A DNA stretch of 64,000 bases from the NCBI GenBank assembly GCA_001632425.1, contig KV425634.1, positions 59,413 through 123,412 of the forward strand, given 5' to 3'. A program made the position numbers and the translations under genes. The stretch's first letter is position 1. The number at the start of each line of letters is the position of its first letter. This stretch comes from Neolentinus lepideus HHB14362 ss-1 (lineage: Eukaryota > Basidiomycota > Agaricomycetes > Gloeophyllales > Gloeophyllaceae). Below, piece by piece: positions 47,026 to 59,021 of this stretch. The notes beneath the pieces are model-generated. The model searched no databases and was not told the DNA's origin. It was given only the letters and a program-made list of their open reading frames with translations.

Positions 47026-48446
47026 TTATCTACGAATGATGGTACATGCCTCCGTGTCGAGATCAACTTCAGTCCCGCTCAAGCTTTGCAAGGATATTCG
47101 GGCGTTGAGAGTATCAAGGAGCGTCTACGGCATATGAGATACGCATTCAAGAGTGGAATTGTCATGAGACCCACATTTGTGTAGATGCGACCAATTGGGT
47201 AGGCAAACATACCGTACAAGTTTGTGTTGCGATGCAGCAAAAATCCAAACAGGTCGCCGAGCGCAAAGATCGAGGCGAAGAGACCGGTCTGAACGGCACC
47301 ACGGATGAGGCGGTTGAGCATTTTGTTCGTCTTCTGGATTGGACCGCGGGCTCGATACAATGCAATTGACAAGACAACTGGAGCAATGAGACAGTAAGTC
47401 TTATGTGGAGCGAAGAATGGAAATCAGCTTCAGCACGTACATGTGATAGACAAATCTGCCGCGGTCTGGAATCCAAGCCAGCAGATTACCAGGGGCGCTA
47501 AGACGGCAAATTTTGATACACTAGGGATATAAAGAATTTAGTGCGCACCCAGCGTAGAACCGAGCATGAACTCACTCTTTGACGATACCGGATCGGATCC
47601 CAGCCAGCACACCGGACACAAAGCCAACCAGGCTTAGGAGGCATATAAACGCTGTGAGTATCTTGCTTTTCGTGAGGCGATAAACGCTACCAGCGGGAGG
47701 TATGAGCGCCACCATTCCAGGTGCAGTATGTGGCTTACCGATCAGCCAGGAAAAACTGGGTGATAACGGCTGCAAATGAAGTGGCCACGGCGGTGAACGG
47801 AATCTGCCATCCGACACCTATGTAGTTCAGGTTTGTAGCGTAAGTGGTATTATGTTGTGAAGAAGATGCGACGTACTCAGGAGCACGCTCGGGTTGAGGA
47901 AGTTTGTGACGCTGAGGGTGCTGATGTCGGAGGACAGACGTGTGTGAAATCAGTAAATGCGCGCACCATATGTACCATGCATTATGGATGCCGCTGGAAT
48001 ATGTAGATGAGAAAACCAAACGGACAGTATACGGTGAACACGCACACAATTGTATGAACCGTATCCAGTATGAAGAGCGAGATTACAACGGCCCTTGGAG
48101 ATGTCGGCTGCTCTCAGGAAGATAAAACGTGCTTCATTACGTTGGACTCACTTCACTCGCCATGGGTCGCTGAAAGCTGCAGGGATAAAGTTTATGAACA
48201 CGTGAAAACCACCATTTCGGTGGAATTAGCTCACGCGCATTGCTATAAGTCAGGAACTGCCAAGTCACCAAACCGTACAGATATGTGTTGACTAGGGCAG
48301 GACGTCGGCTTTACTGGCAAAAAGGGCGCCACAGAACTTACAAAAGATGCCGAGAAGCAAGACTCCTCCATGCCGGCTTGGACGTCAAAAATCCATAGCA
48401 GATAATGAGCGCCAAACGTACCTATGGTGGTGTCGAACTCCCCCAT
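47026..48446 (-). CDS. DUF6534-domain 7TM membrane protein
   Basis: At least ten short exons on minus: MGEFDTTIG (48446-48422), GVLLLGIF (48365-48342), FNTYLYGLVTWQFLTYSNA, a short DPWRVK exon, AVVISLFILDTVHTIVCVFT, VTNFLNPSVLL, VGWQIPFTAVATSFAAVITQ, RVYRLTKSKILTAFICLLSL, a VSKFAVLAPLVICWLGFQTA exon, the domain core LNRLIRGAVQTGLFASIFAL and GMFAYPIGRIYTN, and a last exon TLLDTLNARISLQ ending IIRR at 47026. The MGEFDTTIG start and the RLI.GAVQTG..ASIFAL...PIGRIYTN..L.TLNAR block define DUF6534, a basidiomycete family with seven predicted helices and no known function. All phases checked agree; no stop seen. Confidence 0.8.
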
Positions 48447-48696
48447 GCTGCGCCTGAGTAGCAAACCCACCCTCTTTTACATGAAGTAAATACGAGGAGC
48501 GTGTACTTGGTCCGAGTAGTCTTCTTCAGAACTGGCACTTTGGTGTGCTCAGAGTTATATACGAGCGAAATGGGGCCCCGCTTCGTGATTCCATGGGAAT
48601 TGAGGTTATCTTGAATTTATTACAGGGGCCCATCGCTTGTCGCTCGGCTCCTTCTCGCAGCATTGAATCTATGACCAACTGCGACCCTGGACGTAA
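48447..48696. other. DUF6534 gene 5' flank
   Basis: No gene. Contains the presumed promoter of the minus-strand DUF6534 gene. Confidence 0.4.
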
Positions 48697-49405
48697 TGGG
48701 TGACTTCCCGTAACGTTAAATCCGTAAATCCCTATTCCGTAGAATGCGCCGGCGGTTTCGCGAAATGATTTAGAGATGCCAAATAGGGATGTCCCTAAAC
48801 CATAAGCCCATTTCAGGGAACTTTATCTCTACTTCCCTATACCCCACCTCATATACGATGACTGTGAGGATGGCATGGTGCAACTCGCGGTTATTGCTTC
48901 GGTTTCTATTTATTGGTGTAAAGGAGGTCCGGCAGCTGTGTAACGCACGACGCAATGAAACGGCGCCAGTACTTGTGCCGCCAATAATTTATGCCCAATC
49001 TCCGTGTGTTCACAAGGTGGTAGCACCAGGAGCAGCTCAATCGAAGTCGCAGTGATAGAGCTTGGATCACGACTATGGGATTTGATATACAACATTTGAC
49101 TACATCATTGAGTCTGGGTTTGCGCGACGCTCTGAAGAATACCCCAATACCCCGTACTGCTGTGTCCTCTATGCTCGATCACTGGACGCTGCAAGGGCGC
49201 TCGGGTTTGTACTATCTAGGGTAATGCAAGAAACTGGACTCCAGCAGATATTGGCCCTTATCCTGTCCACGGTTGCACAGTACTATCTTAACCTCCTCGA
49301 AACATTGAAGTGTTTTATTCGATATAGACTGCTCAGTTACGAATACCTGCCTTAAGAGAACAGCGGAGTTCAAAATGGAGATCTATTGACCGATTTGCCT
49401 ACTCT

Positions 49406-49481
49406 AACGTCATTTCGGAGGATATAGCCTGCTTTAACGACATTTTGGAGGATACAGAGGGGGGTCTACCCCTCTGTATCC
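49406..49481. repeat. Direct repeat plus perfect 13-bp hairpin
   Basis: TAACGTCATTTCGGAGGATA is repeated 30 bp later as TAACGACATTTTGGAGGATA. The second unit runs into GGATACAGAGGGG, which pairs perfectly with CCCCTCTGTATCC (49450-49481). The hairpin ends 8 bp before the 550-bp element. Confidence 0.7.
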
Positions 49482-49489
49482 ACGCTGAT

Positions 49490-50039
49490 TAGCCCTCCTC
49501 AATTCTAGCTGATAGCCTCCAGCTGATAACTTTTGAGCTCGTTCGGGGTCCCTGCCGAGCGGCGATCTTCGTTTGAATCTCTCTGGAGGCCACGAAAAGC
49601 TATCACACTGCGGGAGTCCCTCTCTTTGAGGACCTGCAAAATGTTGATCAAAAGGTATTTCTCGCCCTCTGATTGGCTGATAATACCTTTTGATCAACAT
49701 TTTGCAGGCTGTTAAAGACTGGGTTTCCCACAGTGTCAGCCAGGTCAATTCTATCAGCGACCCAGAGGGCAGCTGTTCCAGCTGATACCTGCGACTTACG
49801 AGGGCGGAGTTTGAAGACGACACGCGAGTTCTCTGATCCACCAATGAGCGTCCGGCGTCTGACAGCATCTTGATAGCCGGGTACAGCCGAAACGCGAGAG
49901 GCATCAGCGAGCTGGTGTATCAGCTGCAGGGCTCAATTCTTAGCTGGCTGACACCTCTGTGCCGTTCTGCATCTCGTTGGCACAGCGGTTCCAGCAAAGC
50001 TATCAGCTGGAGGCTATCAGCCAAAATTGAGGAGGGCTA
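49490..50039. mobile_element. 550-bp inverted-repeat element nested in the outer one
   Basis: Left TAGCCCTCCTCAATTCTAGC and right, read inward, TAGCCCTCCTCAATTTTGGC; both continue TGATAGCCTCCAGCTGATA (about 40 bp arms). TA at each border fits a Tc1/mariner-type TA target duplication. It is interrupted at 49606 by the CACTG MITE. Confidence 0.75.
49606..49735. mobile_element. 130-bp hairpin MITE, copy 2
   Basis: Same family as 32704-32829, differing by a GGCT insertion and a few substitutions. TCA flanks both sides (49603-49605, 49736-49738), a 3-bp target duplication different from that of copy 1 (TGG), which proves independent insertion. Confidence 0.87.
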
Positions 50040-50169
50040 TCTACGGAGGCTCGCAGGTTAGCAACGGCCAGGGCAGCTTTTCCGGGGTCCTAGCGGCATC
50101 TCGGCAGACGCGATTTAAAGGCCCAAATTTTAGGGAAAATACGGATTTAACGTTACGAGAAGCCATCCA

Positions 50170-51208
50170 ATGTTCTGTATCAAAATGAGTTCCACTTGAT
50201 GTGAGGTTTTTCTCATAGGCACCGTTGCACGTGGACTTCTGGCGATCGCCTTCAATCTCGCCGGTGCGCTATCAATCTTCGATATTGAGAGCAGACTTCC
50301 GATCCTCGTGTTGCCCGAAAATCGATTTCATGAATTCATCTCAATAATGAGATTTGTTTTTGATCGAGAGCCATGTCTGACTATACATAGACGGATCGAT
50401 GGACGAGTCGTTCGAAGGAACTGGCTGAGAGACTGTAGCTTCGGCGTTCTAGATCTATACATTAGTCAGGCAACATTGAGTCACCTGGAGCGTTCGCTCT
50501 GTTGCTAACTAGTAGACGCATAAAGGATATTTTCCTGAGTACTCGGCGGCGATCTCAATTCATGGAATACGCGTGCAGAATCTAATCAACGATGGGAGGG
50601 CGAGGAGTCGGAGAATATCTAATATTATAATCACTGACATCGATGCCGTTACTGTTGGCAGAACCATTGTTGCCCATATACTTCCGTTAGTAAGTCCAGC
50701 TGTTTGGCCCTACCAATGGCCTCCATATCTGTTTCGTCTTGAATGCTTAGTCTTGACTCGGGGGTGAGGTAACGACGGAATCTAAAACGCGGCCAACCTT
50801 GTTTGAATGAAGTGTGGTGTTCGGCCGAGATGTAAAACCAAAGACCCGCGCTCACAGGCGTTCGCGTTCTGATCGATCAGATTTTTACTGTCGTTTCAAA
50901 TACACCTGCGGTCGGTATCAGCTGCCCGCTATTGTGAAGTCCAATATAGGAGACATAGGACAACCGCGCAACAAAAGTCCATAAAAGTCCAACAGAATAT
51001 TAATCAGGGTCACGTATGGAGACGGTAACGAGGGCTCTCCCGAGCACCAGTGCTCTGCCGGCTTTCGAATAGACGGAAGCTAATTTACAAATGAATTTAC
51101 CTTGATCGGGCAATGAGAGATGGTTTGCTGGAGGCACAAAAGCACTTTCTTCCCTGATTTTACCCCCAGATGACCCCATCGGTGTCTTGACATCTTGCTT
51201 TCGTCGTG
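50170..51208. other. Intergenic, no gene seen
   Basis: Upstream of the O-methyltransferase. Only short frames without recognisable domains. Confidence 0.4.
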
Positions 51209-53091
51209 ATGTCCGCCGCTCAGCAACTCTCTCAGCTCAAGAGCCTCCAGGAGACGCTCAATGCTGCTATCGACACTTTCAAAGCAGAACTAGAGAAGCA
51301 AGAGCTTCCTGAGCCGTCCCTGACGACCTCAAAGCCCCATCCCATAGATGAAATCTCATACATTCCAACGCCTGCGATGTACGAGGCCAGAAGGGCTGGC
51401 GTGGCTGCATCCGTACGTGTGTCTTGCTCTTTGCTATGAATTAAGTGAACGACGTCAGATTCTCTTGCATTCTCTCTAGACTTTGATCAAATACCTGCTC
51501 GAGAGTCCGTACGATGCGCTTTCCGCCAATACATGGATGACGTTGGAGTGTTCTTCCATTCGTCTGGCGGCTGATCTTGGCATCGCTGATATCCTCACTT
51601 CCTGTCCTAATCCGGAGGTGGGTCTCAGTGTGGAAGAGATCGCCAAAAAGACAGACGTTGACGCGATCAAGTTAGGTGTGTCCTTTTTTCCTGGATCGTC
51701 GGCGCTCGTTTTCACGGCATTCTGCTTTGCCAGAGCGAGTGCTACGTCTCCTGGTCTCTCAATGCTGGTTCCGCGAGACACAGCCAGGTTACTTTGCTAA
51801 TAACCGTCGATCCCTTCTCATCCAGAAGTCGCAGCCTGCATGGCATCTTGTTACTTTCATGTGCGTTATGCTTCTTTTCCTACACTCACCTACTAAACTG
51901 CCTCCGCCAGGAATGAGATGTTCCACCGCATCTCCTCTGCTCTTCCTGAGCACATTAACAACCCGTCCAAGGAGTTCCGTTTCGCCACCGACCCGCACCA
52001 CACCGCATGGAATATTGCCTACAGCACCGAACTCCCGTACTTCGGTGCTAACAGCTGGTTGACGAAGAACCTCGGTGAGGCGGAGAGGTTCGGCTTGGCG
52101 TAAGTGTCATCAGAGGATGCCTGGACGGCCACGATAACTGATTCCATTATGTTTCAGGATGGGCGCAGTTGGCCCCACTTCTGACCCAGGCGTTGCTGCT
52201 GATTTCCCTTGGGCTGAGATCGCGGAAGGAAGGGATGCCATCGTTGACGTCGGCGGCGGTCAAGGGACGCTGTGTTGCTCTTTAGCAGCCAGGTCAGTTA
52301 TCATTATTTTGTTCCTTCAGACATACCTCCCTAGAGGGCATTCACACAGGTACCCTTCGATCAAGCAGTTCATCGTTCAGGACCTGCCCGAAACTCGTGC
52401 TGCCGCCGAGCCGTTTATCGCCTCAAAGGGATTAACCGGTCGTGTTATTTTCGAGGCGCAGGATTTCTTCAAGCCGCAGAGGCGAAAGGGAACCGGCAAC
52501 TATGTCTTCGTTATGCAGCGAGGTTTGGTCTCTTCTCTGCCTTGCTTCCCTGCTTGTTTCACGTTGCATCTTTAGTTCTTCACGATTGGCCCACGTCCGA
52601 AGGGGCCAAGATGCTCTCCCAAATACGTGATGCTCTCAAAGAGTCACCGAAATCTGTTCTCCTCATCGTCGATACTATCATCCAGCCTGGTGTCATGTCG
52701 TCCTCCGGCCCTGCCGCTAAGGACAGCCTGAAGTCCCAAGACAAGTCCCAAGCCTACAAGCCCATCCAACCGCCTCCGTTCATTCCAGTGGACTTCGGCG
52801 ACGCCAGCCGTATCTCGCATCAGATTAACGTTGCCCTAACAGCCATGTGTAACAGTGAGTTCCTCTTCCTTTGTATATGCTGTGTGGATCGATTTTACAC
52901 AGGATCTTGTAGCGTTCGAAAGGACGCTGCCGCAACTTCAGGAGATGGTTGAGTTGGCCGGATTGAAGATTAAAGAAGTCCACGCTACCAGGTGAGAAGG
53001 TTGATTGTATGGCTTACCATTGCTGACCCGCTGACTGACCCTCTTTAACTTTAGGGGTTGGGCGTCCATAACGGAAGTTGTACTTCCTTGA
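51209..53091 (+). CDS. SAM-dependent O-methyltransferase (Methyltransf_2 / COMT-like)
   Basis: Nine exons (51209-51412, 51480-51675, 51734-51860, 51911-52099, 52158-52292, 52350-52522, 52576-52854, 52913-52991, 53055-53091) give 472 aa. The N-terminal winged-helix dimerisation part includes LAADLGIADIL and LSVEEIAKKTDVD. The SAM motif I is VDVGGGQGTL at about 268-277, then VQDLPETR, and the catalytic His is in VLHDWPTSEG (about residue 344). The C-terminus RGWASITEVVLP is typical for fungal members. Such enzymes methylate phenolic or enolic hydroxyls of small molecules in the cytosol, often in secondary metabolism. It lies next to the SDR array. The start ATG at 51209 opens SAAQQLSQLK, a usual amphipathic leader. 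All nine exons keep phase. Confidence 0.9.
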
Positions 53092-53594
53092 TAGATATTA
53101 ATCCCGATGTTGCCTGGATCTGACAGTGCTTTCTTCACGTATACGACGTAGACTACAATTAGCAACGCACACCAAGTACTTCGTGCCAAATGAAGTACTT
53201 TACGCCGAATACTGGATCTCTAAGGCTAAAGTATACGGTTAAGGCTCCACAGGAAGACTGCAGTCCACCTACCAGTGGTGATCCTAGTGCAGATTACGTC
53301 CACAGAGTCTCAGCTCAGTATGCAAAACGCGGAAGCAGGATAGCAGTCAAGATCCTGAAGACCTAGAGCGGATTCAGATGACGTCGAGGGAGAAGATATA
53401 TAGAGAGGCGATTAGAAGTTCAGACTACGAACGTTGCAAACAAGTCAGCAGATAGTACAAGGAGCGACGGAGTCTGAACCATAGTGTGATGTCACACGCA
53501 GATATTCAGATGAAACTGGTCCAAAAAAAATAGAGGAAGCCATGGGAGTACTCACGCAAGTGTAAGGATTGAATATCGCCGCATGATGTTGCTT
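53092..53594. other. Convergent intergenic DNA
   Basis: Between the O-methyltransferase and SDR copy 4. From about 53470 it is the shared SDR 3' flank (GTGTGATGTCACACGCAGAT). Confidence 0.45.
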
Positions 53595-54755
53595 CTAGTC
53601 GAACCACAAACCTCCATCAAAGGTAACAGTTTGACCTAGATAGCGTAAGCACACGCAACAATGGGATACACGAACATACCAGTCATGAAGTCAGAATCCT
53701 TGGATGCAAGGAAAGACACAATGTTTGCAATATCGTCCGGCTGACCTATACGGCCGAGTGCGGACTGCGCTATGAACTATCTCGGCGAGTCAACATGCGC
53801 ATGAGCAGACGAGAAAAGATAGCACTAGCCTGCTGCAAAATAACTGGATCTGCAACGTATTGGCGAGCTTGAAACAATACTTGTTAGAAGTGAACACAAA
53901 GCACAATTTCCTTACCAAGCGGCGTGTCGATCGCCCCAGGCGCATAAGCATTCACCGTAATACCATATGGCCCAAGCTCGCAGGCTACAGCCATTGAAGT
54001 CAGCCTTTGGATGTAGCAGGTTAATGATGTTCTAACCTGCAGATTGCGTCAGGCCTCGGACTGCAAATTTGCTCGCAGAATAAGCACATGCTCCTGGAAG
54101 ACCTGATGAGACGGTATCAGCGACGAATTATTCGCATAAGATGGAATAGATCAGCACCTTTCTTTCCAGCCAGGGATGATGCACCTATACTCGTGAACGT
54201 CAGATTAACTTGAAGAAGCAGGGTAGTAAGCCTCTTACCGATTATTCTACCGCCACGTTTCTGCTCAATCATGGTCTTCGCAGCCGCTTTGTAGCACATG
54301 AATAGACCTCGTGTGTTGACAGACTGTATCTTATCAAAGTCCGTCATGCTCACTGGGATTCTGTTAGGCGACACATATTATGACGTAGGAGATACGCACT
54401 TTCTACGATAGGTTTAAGCAAGGCTATTCCGGCATTTGCGACCATCTGAGAGCAGTCGTAGAGATCTTCATCATAAGCTAGACTAGAGAAATCGTACCAC
54501 ATCGAGTCCTCCAAGTTTGTCGGCGACCGTTGTAACCAGGTCGTTCACATCCTTCTCCTCACTAACATCGGCTTCCACTGTCATAGTTTGCCCTCCAGAC
54601 GCGCGTATATCCTCCGATAAAGCTTCCAGTGCGCTCCGCTTTGACGAGAGATCGCTGATGGCAACATTCAGGCCGTCCCTCGCTAGCCTCAGCGCAATTG
54701 CTCGCCCTATGCCTTGTGCCGCTCCGGTGACGATGGCGATGCGCTTGACCGCCAT
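53595..54755 (-). CDS. Short-chain dehydrogenase/reductase, copy 4 (weakened)
   Basis: About 245 aa from [19 protein letters not shown] at 54755 to [12 protein letters not shown] at 53595. Glycine motif, [29 protein letters not shown] and [13 protein letters not shown] are in frame. The exon after DTPL is shortened by three residues (VADPVILQQ) and its donor reads GC (53829-53828) in place of GT, so splicing may be impaired. Exon 1 is nearly identical to copies 5 and 6, which places copies 4-6 in one recent duplication group. Function as for the other SDRs. Confidence 0.72.
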
Positions 54756-55489
54756 GACCGTCGTATCTAGCAATTGGAATCGTACCATTATAGCTACGGC
54801 ATAATATAGCGGTAGCAGATCTTGGAAGTTGGGACGAGTCGGCTCGAATGCCGAAGGCTTGGGCAAAAGGCGTCCCTCGGAGACTGTCAATGTCATGCAC
54901 CGAGCTATCGGGAAGAATGCCGTCCTCATGATGTAAATAGAGTCATGTTTGATTTCGGGCCTTAAGTGGTCCTACGGTTCCTTAAAAACTCAATTCAAAG
55001 ACAAAATAAGTAACACGTGATAGAATCCTGGCCTCTCTGCAGATTGTTCGGGACCCTTATTATAAACAGCGAGTCAGTATGTATGTAGCACAATGCACGA
55101 CCACGTACCTAGTTGTGGTTATTTAACGAAAACGCTTCCTAATCAGCAGGATCAAGTACGGCAAGTCTCAGCGTCTCAGCGACCGATTCCGGACCTTACA
55201 GTCACGACGAACGAAGAATGTATTCTGACTGCATTTCCCTGGAGTCTGCAGCCCAGTAGGCGCGTGACATGAGAGCTATCCCTGAGCATGCCTATCGCTC
55301 ACCTCCTTCAAGACGAGGAAAGAGACGACATTGGAGCCATCATCCTGGCTTCTCGGTACGAATCAGTAAGCTCTGTACTGTTAATCGGACTGGCAAGACA
55401 ACATTCACATTATATCGTGAATCAGGCGTAGACCTGTTCGACAGCTCAGCGTGTCTTAGACCCTCAACAAACTGATGGGCTAGTGGAAT
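54756..55489. other. SDR 5' flank, duplicated unit
   Basis: Shared with the flanks of copies 5 and 6 (TTTATAGCTACGGCA, GATTTCGGGCCTTA, GACAAAATAA). No gene. Confidence 0.45.
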
Positions 55490-55700
55490 AATATGAGTCG
55501 AGTGTAGAACCAACGACAACCTGCTACACCCGGTTCGTCCGGTCCAAACTCGCACGCTAAAAATGACAATCGGGTTTACAGAAAACCATATTACATATTG
55601 ATGCTGACCAGCAACTTGGGCCAAGGCTCGAACTGTAAGTGTGCTTGCCACAGCACGCCACCCTTCAGTGGAAGATAACCGGTGGTGTTTTGAATCAGGA
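55490..55700 (-). pseudogene. SDR relic (two exons)
   Basis: Reversed, 55615-55680 encodes AVASTLTVRALAQVAG, the counterpart of [15 protein letters not shown] with the catalytic Tyr lost. CEFGP follows near 55550, matching CELGP of the next SDR exon. The last exon seen in the sister relic at 59.6 kb is deleted here. Confidence 0.55.
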
Positions 55701-55977
55701 TATCTCCGCCAATGGAGCAAAGGGAGAAGATATACAGAGGTAATTAGACGCTCAGAGTGCGAGCGTTGCTGCTTACACTGGCTCTTCTTACCAGCTAGCA
55801 CATCAGGGAGAACATGAAGGGGCTGATGCAAGATGTGGCATAGATTTTGCAGACTTTTCGCAATGTTTGCTATCCCCCTAACTTACGCCCCAATTCGGGA
55901 GGAGATCCCACGCTGTTAAATTATGTCGATTATGGCAATAATTTCGCTATTTTGTTATCATTCGTCAAGCTATTGAC

Positions 55978-56946
55978 ATGCCTCGACCGCACATCGCAGC
56001 CCTTCTCATAGATCTATCTGGCACGCTGCATGTTGGATCAACACCAGCTCCTCACGCAGTTTCGGCAATCGAGAAACTTCGTCAATCCCACATCCCCTTC
56101 CGATTTTGCACTAATACCAGCAAAGAGTCAACGGATGACCTGAAAGGCCGACTGAAACGAATGGGATTTGAAGTTCGAGGAAGTCGCGACAGCGAGGAAG
56201 AAGAAGTCTGGTCCAGCCTCGGAGCGGTCAAACGAGTACTGGCGAGTAAGGGCTTGCGGAAACCATATTTTATCTTAACGGAATCGGCTGTGGAAGAATG
56301 CGTCTCTGCGATTCCGTCTTATCGTCAGGCTCTGGAAGACGAGGGCCTGTCATACGATGCTGTAGTGATTGGTCTTGCTCCGGAGCGATTCCACTACGAC
56401 GCCATGAATACGGCATTCCGGACGCTCATCTCTCGTAATCCTGAGCAAGTCCCCTTCATCGCGACCCACAAGGCCAAATACATCCGCACACCTGACGGTC
56501 AGCTCTCCCTAGGACCAGGACCCTTCGTAACTGCCCTGGAACACGCATCAGGCGTGAATGCGGAAGTCTTGGGCAAACCTTCGAAGGAGTTCTTCGAGAC
56601 AGTTATCGGTAGCATACAACTCCCCGACTCTGGCCGTATCGCTGTGATCGGTGACGATGTTGAAGCCGACTTCGGTGAAGGTGCGATCGAGCTAGGACTC
56701 TGGAGGGTATTGGGTGAGTGACCTCTTTCTTCGGTCTCTACCTTTCGTCCCATGGGTCCGCCGCTCAACTCGGCGATCACAGTAAAGACGGGCAAATACC
56801 GAGTGGGTGACGAATCCAAGCCAGGAATCACACCTCCGGACGAAGTTCAGGATTCTTTTGCTTCATTCATAGATAGTCTGCTTGCTTCACAACTAGGTCG
56901 GAGAGATGGTGCAGGCGAGGGCAGTTCACACAAGTCTCATGTCTAG
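55978..56946 (+). CDS. HAD-superfamily hydrolase, HDHD2-like
   Basis: Two exons (55978-56713, 56783-56946) give 299 aa. HAD motif I is LLIDLSGTLHVG, with the nucleophile Asp but Ser at the second Asp position, as in HDHD2-type proteins. Motif II is in FCTNTSKES, the Lys of motif III fits LGKPSKEFF, and motif IV is VIGDDVEADF. The end reads VKTGKYRVGDESKPGI, also typical. HDHD2/LHPP relatives are C2-cap phosphatases acting on small phosphorylated substrates in the cytosol; the substrate here is unknown. It sits between SDR copies 4 and 5 and is missing from the matching place of the next duplicated unit (about 60835). Some fungal HAD proteins act on prenyl diphosphates, but nothing here shows that. 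Confidence 0.9.
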
Positions 56947-57851
56947 AATGTTCTCACTTCCATAAACCCGATAGCCAACAGAAGCTGTGTACTTGTACCG
57001 AAATATGATATGCTAACGAAAGCTTACCCGACAATCTCGTCTGAAGACCAGAAATCCTGAACTGTTGATTGAACATGGGACCTTCCGAAGATGTGTCACT
57101 GAATGACCATCACTGCTCTCCCAGTTGAGCTGTCGCGGCAACATGGGTACTTCCTTATATCCGTTTCAGCAGACTTCTAACTTAAGTATTTGACCTAGGA
57201 CGTGTACCCGCTGTGGTAAGCACATATATGGCGATTTAGCGATCATGAACGTAGATTCCCTTAAAGAAACGAAACATTATTCGTAATATAGACAGGTACC
57301 GTCGAACCTAGCGTAGTGGCAAGCGAGTCGACAATTCCGATGTACAGGAGTAATAGACGTTTATATTTATTGACGACCAAGGATTTGCTATCAATGAACA
57401 GGAGGAATTGAATGAACCATCTCCGACGTCCGATTCCGTCGCGATGCATTCGACCGTTCGCAATGGAGGGGACCTACTTACAAACGTCTGCTCAGCATCA
57501 GAGGTATACACGTCGCCAGTCGTTGCGGTACGCTGGTTTGTTAAGACAAGGAGCAGAGGGACGAATGGGGGGCTGGAAGAACATGCGCAGCTCAAACGTG
57601 TATCGCGGGGTCGCACAGAACCTAGTGACGAGACTACATGAAGGCATATATATAATATACCGATCATAATATGTCGATGAGTTAAAGGGTCGAACGGGTT
57701 GACAGACAGTAGTACAAGGAGTGGCAAAGCCTGAACCGTAGTGTGATGTCACACGCAGGTAATCAGATGAAACTGGTCTGAAAACTAAGAGGCCATGAGA
57801 ATGCTCTCACAAGTGCCACATATGATTAAATATCGGTGCACGATGGTGCTT
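56947..57851. other. Intergenic, duplicated at 60.85-61.49 kb
   Basis: 57150-57480 matches 60880-61215 (GCGATCATGAA, AAAGAAACGAA, AGACGTTTATATT vs AGACGTCTATATT, TTGCTATC(A/C)ATGAACAG). Overlapping 139- and 85-codon frames are not conserved. No gene. Confidence 0.5.
57150..57480. repeat. Segmental duplication unit, copy 1
   Basis: About 330 bp with a diverged partner at 60880-61215; part of the larger unit that carries each SDR copy. Confidence 0.6.
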
Positions 57852-59021
57852 CTAGTCGAACCAAAAACCTCCATCAACGGTAACAGTTTGACCTAGGCAG
57901 CCTAAGCACATGCAGCGATGGAATGCACAGACATACCGGTGATGAAGTTAGCGTCCTTCGATGCAAGGAAAGATACAATATTTGCAATATCGTCCGGGTG
58001 ACCCATACGACCGAGTGCGGACTTCCCTGTGAGCTATCCCATCGAGTCAACATGCGCATGAGCAGACAAGAAAAGGTAGAACTGACCTGCTGCATGACAT
58101 CGGTTGAGACTTGATCTGCGATGCACTCGCGAGCTTGAAACGATACTTGTTAGAAGTGAACACAAAGCACAACTTCTTTACCAAGCGGTGTATCGATCGC
58201 CCCAGGCGCATAAGCATTCACCGTGATACCATATGGTCCAAGCTCGCAAGCTACAGTCATTGAAGTCAGCCTTTGGATGTACCGCGTCAAGGATGTGCTA
58301 ACCTGCAGATTACGTCAGGCCTCGGACTGCAAATTTGCTCGCAGAATAACTACTTCCTGCCGGAAGACCTGATGACGCAGCATCAGTGACAGATGATCCG
58401 TCTAAGGCGGAACAAATCAGCACCCTTCTTTCCGGCTAGGGAGGATGCACCTGTCCTCATAAGCGTCAGATTGACTTGAAGAAGCAGGGTAACAAACCTC
58501 CTACCGATTATCCTACCGCCACGTTTCTGCTCAATCATGGTCCTCGCAGCGGCTCTGTAGCACATGAACAAGCCCCGTGTGTTGACAGATTGTATCTTGT
58601 CAAATTCCACCATGCTCACTAGGACGATGTTAGGTGACAAACATTATGAGGTAGGAGATACGCACTTTCAACGATAGGTTTAAACAAGGCTATCCCGGCA
58701 TTTGCGACCATCTGCGAGCACTCGTAGATATCCCCATCATAGGCTAGACCAGAGAAATCGTACCACATCGAGTCCTCCAAGTTTGTCGGCGACCGTTGTA
58801 ACCAGGCTGTTCACATCCTTCTCCTCACTAACATCTGCTTCCACTGTCATAGTTTGCCCTCCAGACGCGCGTATATCCTCCGATAAAGCTTCCAGTGCGC
58901 TCAGCTTTGACGAGAGATCGCTGATGGCAACATTCAGGCCGTCCCTCGCTAGCCTCAGCGCAATTGCTCGCCCTATGCCTTGTGCCGCTCCGGTGACGAT
59001 AGCGATGCGCTTGGCCGCCAT
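57852..59021 (-). pseudogene. Short-chain dehydrogenase/reductase, copy 5 (premature stop)
   Basis: All exons are recognisable, from [19 protein letters not shown] at 59021 to QTVTVDGGFWFD at 57852, with [10 protein letters not shown] and [13 protein letters not shown]. Directly after GLT the conserved Gln codon CAA is TAA (58312-58310), which truncates the protein just past the catalytic Tyr-Lys and before the substrate-binding part. Copies 4 and 6 have CAA here. Unless read through, the product is inactive. Confidence 0.8.

Larger units (their letters stand above)
48697..50169. mobile_element. Outer 1.47-kb inverted-repeat element of a nested set
   Basis: Left end TGGGTGACTTCCCGTAACGT and right end, read inward, TGGATGGCTTCTCGTAACGT; both continue TAAATCCGTA. 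About 27 of 30 positions match. The exact outer border and target duplication are unclear. It contains no transposase frame but holds the 550-bp element at 49490-50039. Confidence 0.65.

Noticed and set aside
49490..50039. Helitron end (hairpin before the element)
   Set aside because: The hairpin lies outside clear inverted repeats with TA borders; no CTRR end or Rep/helicase sequence is seen.
54517..54804. Plus-strand frames opposite first exons of the SDR copies (also at 58702 and 62425)
   Set aside because: They recur only because the SDR exon recurs; the minus strand carries the TGAAQGIG motif and splice sites.
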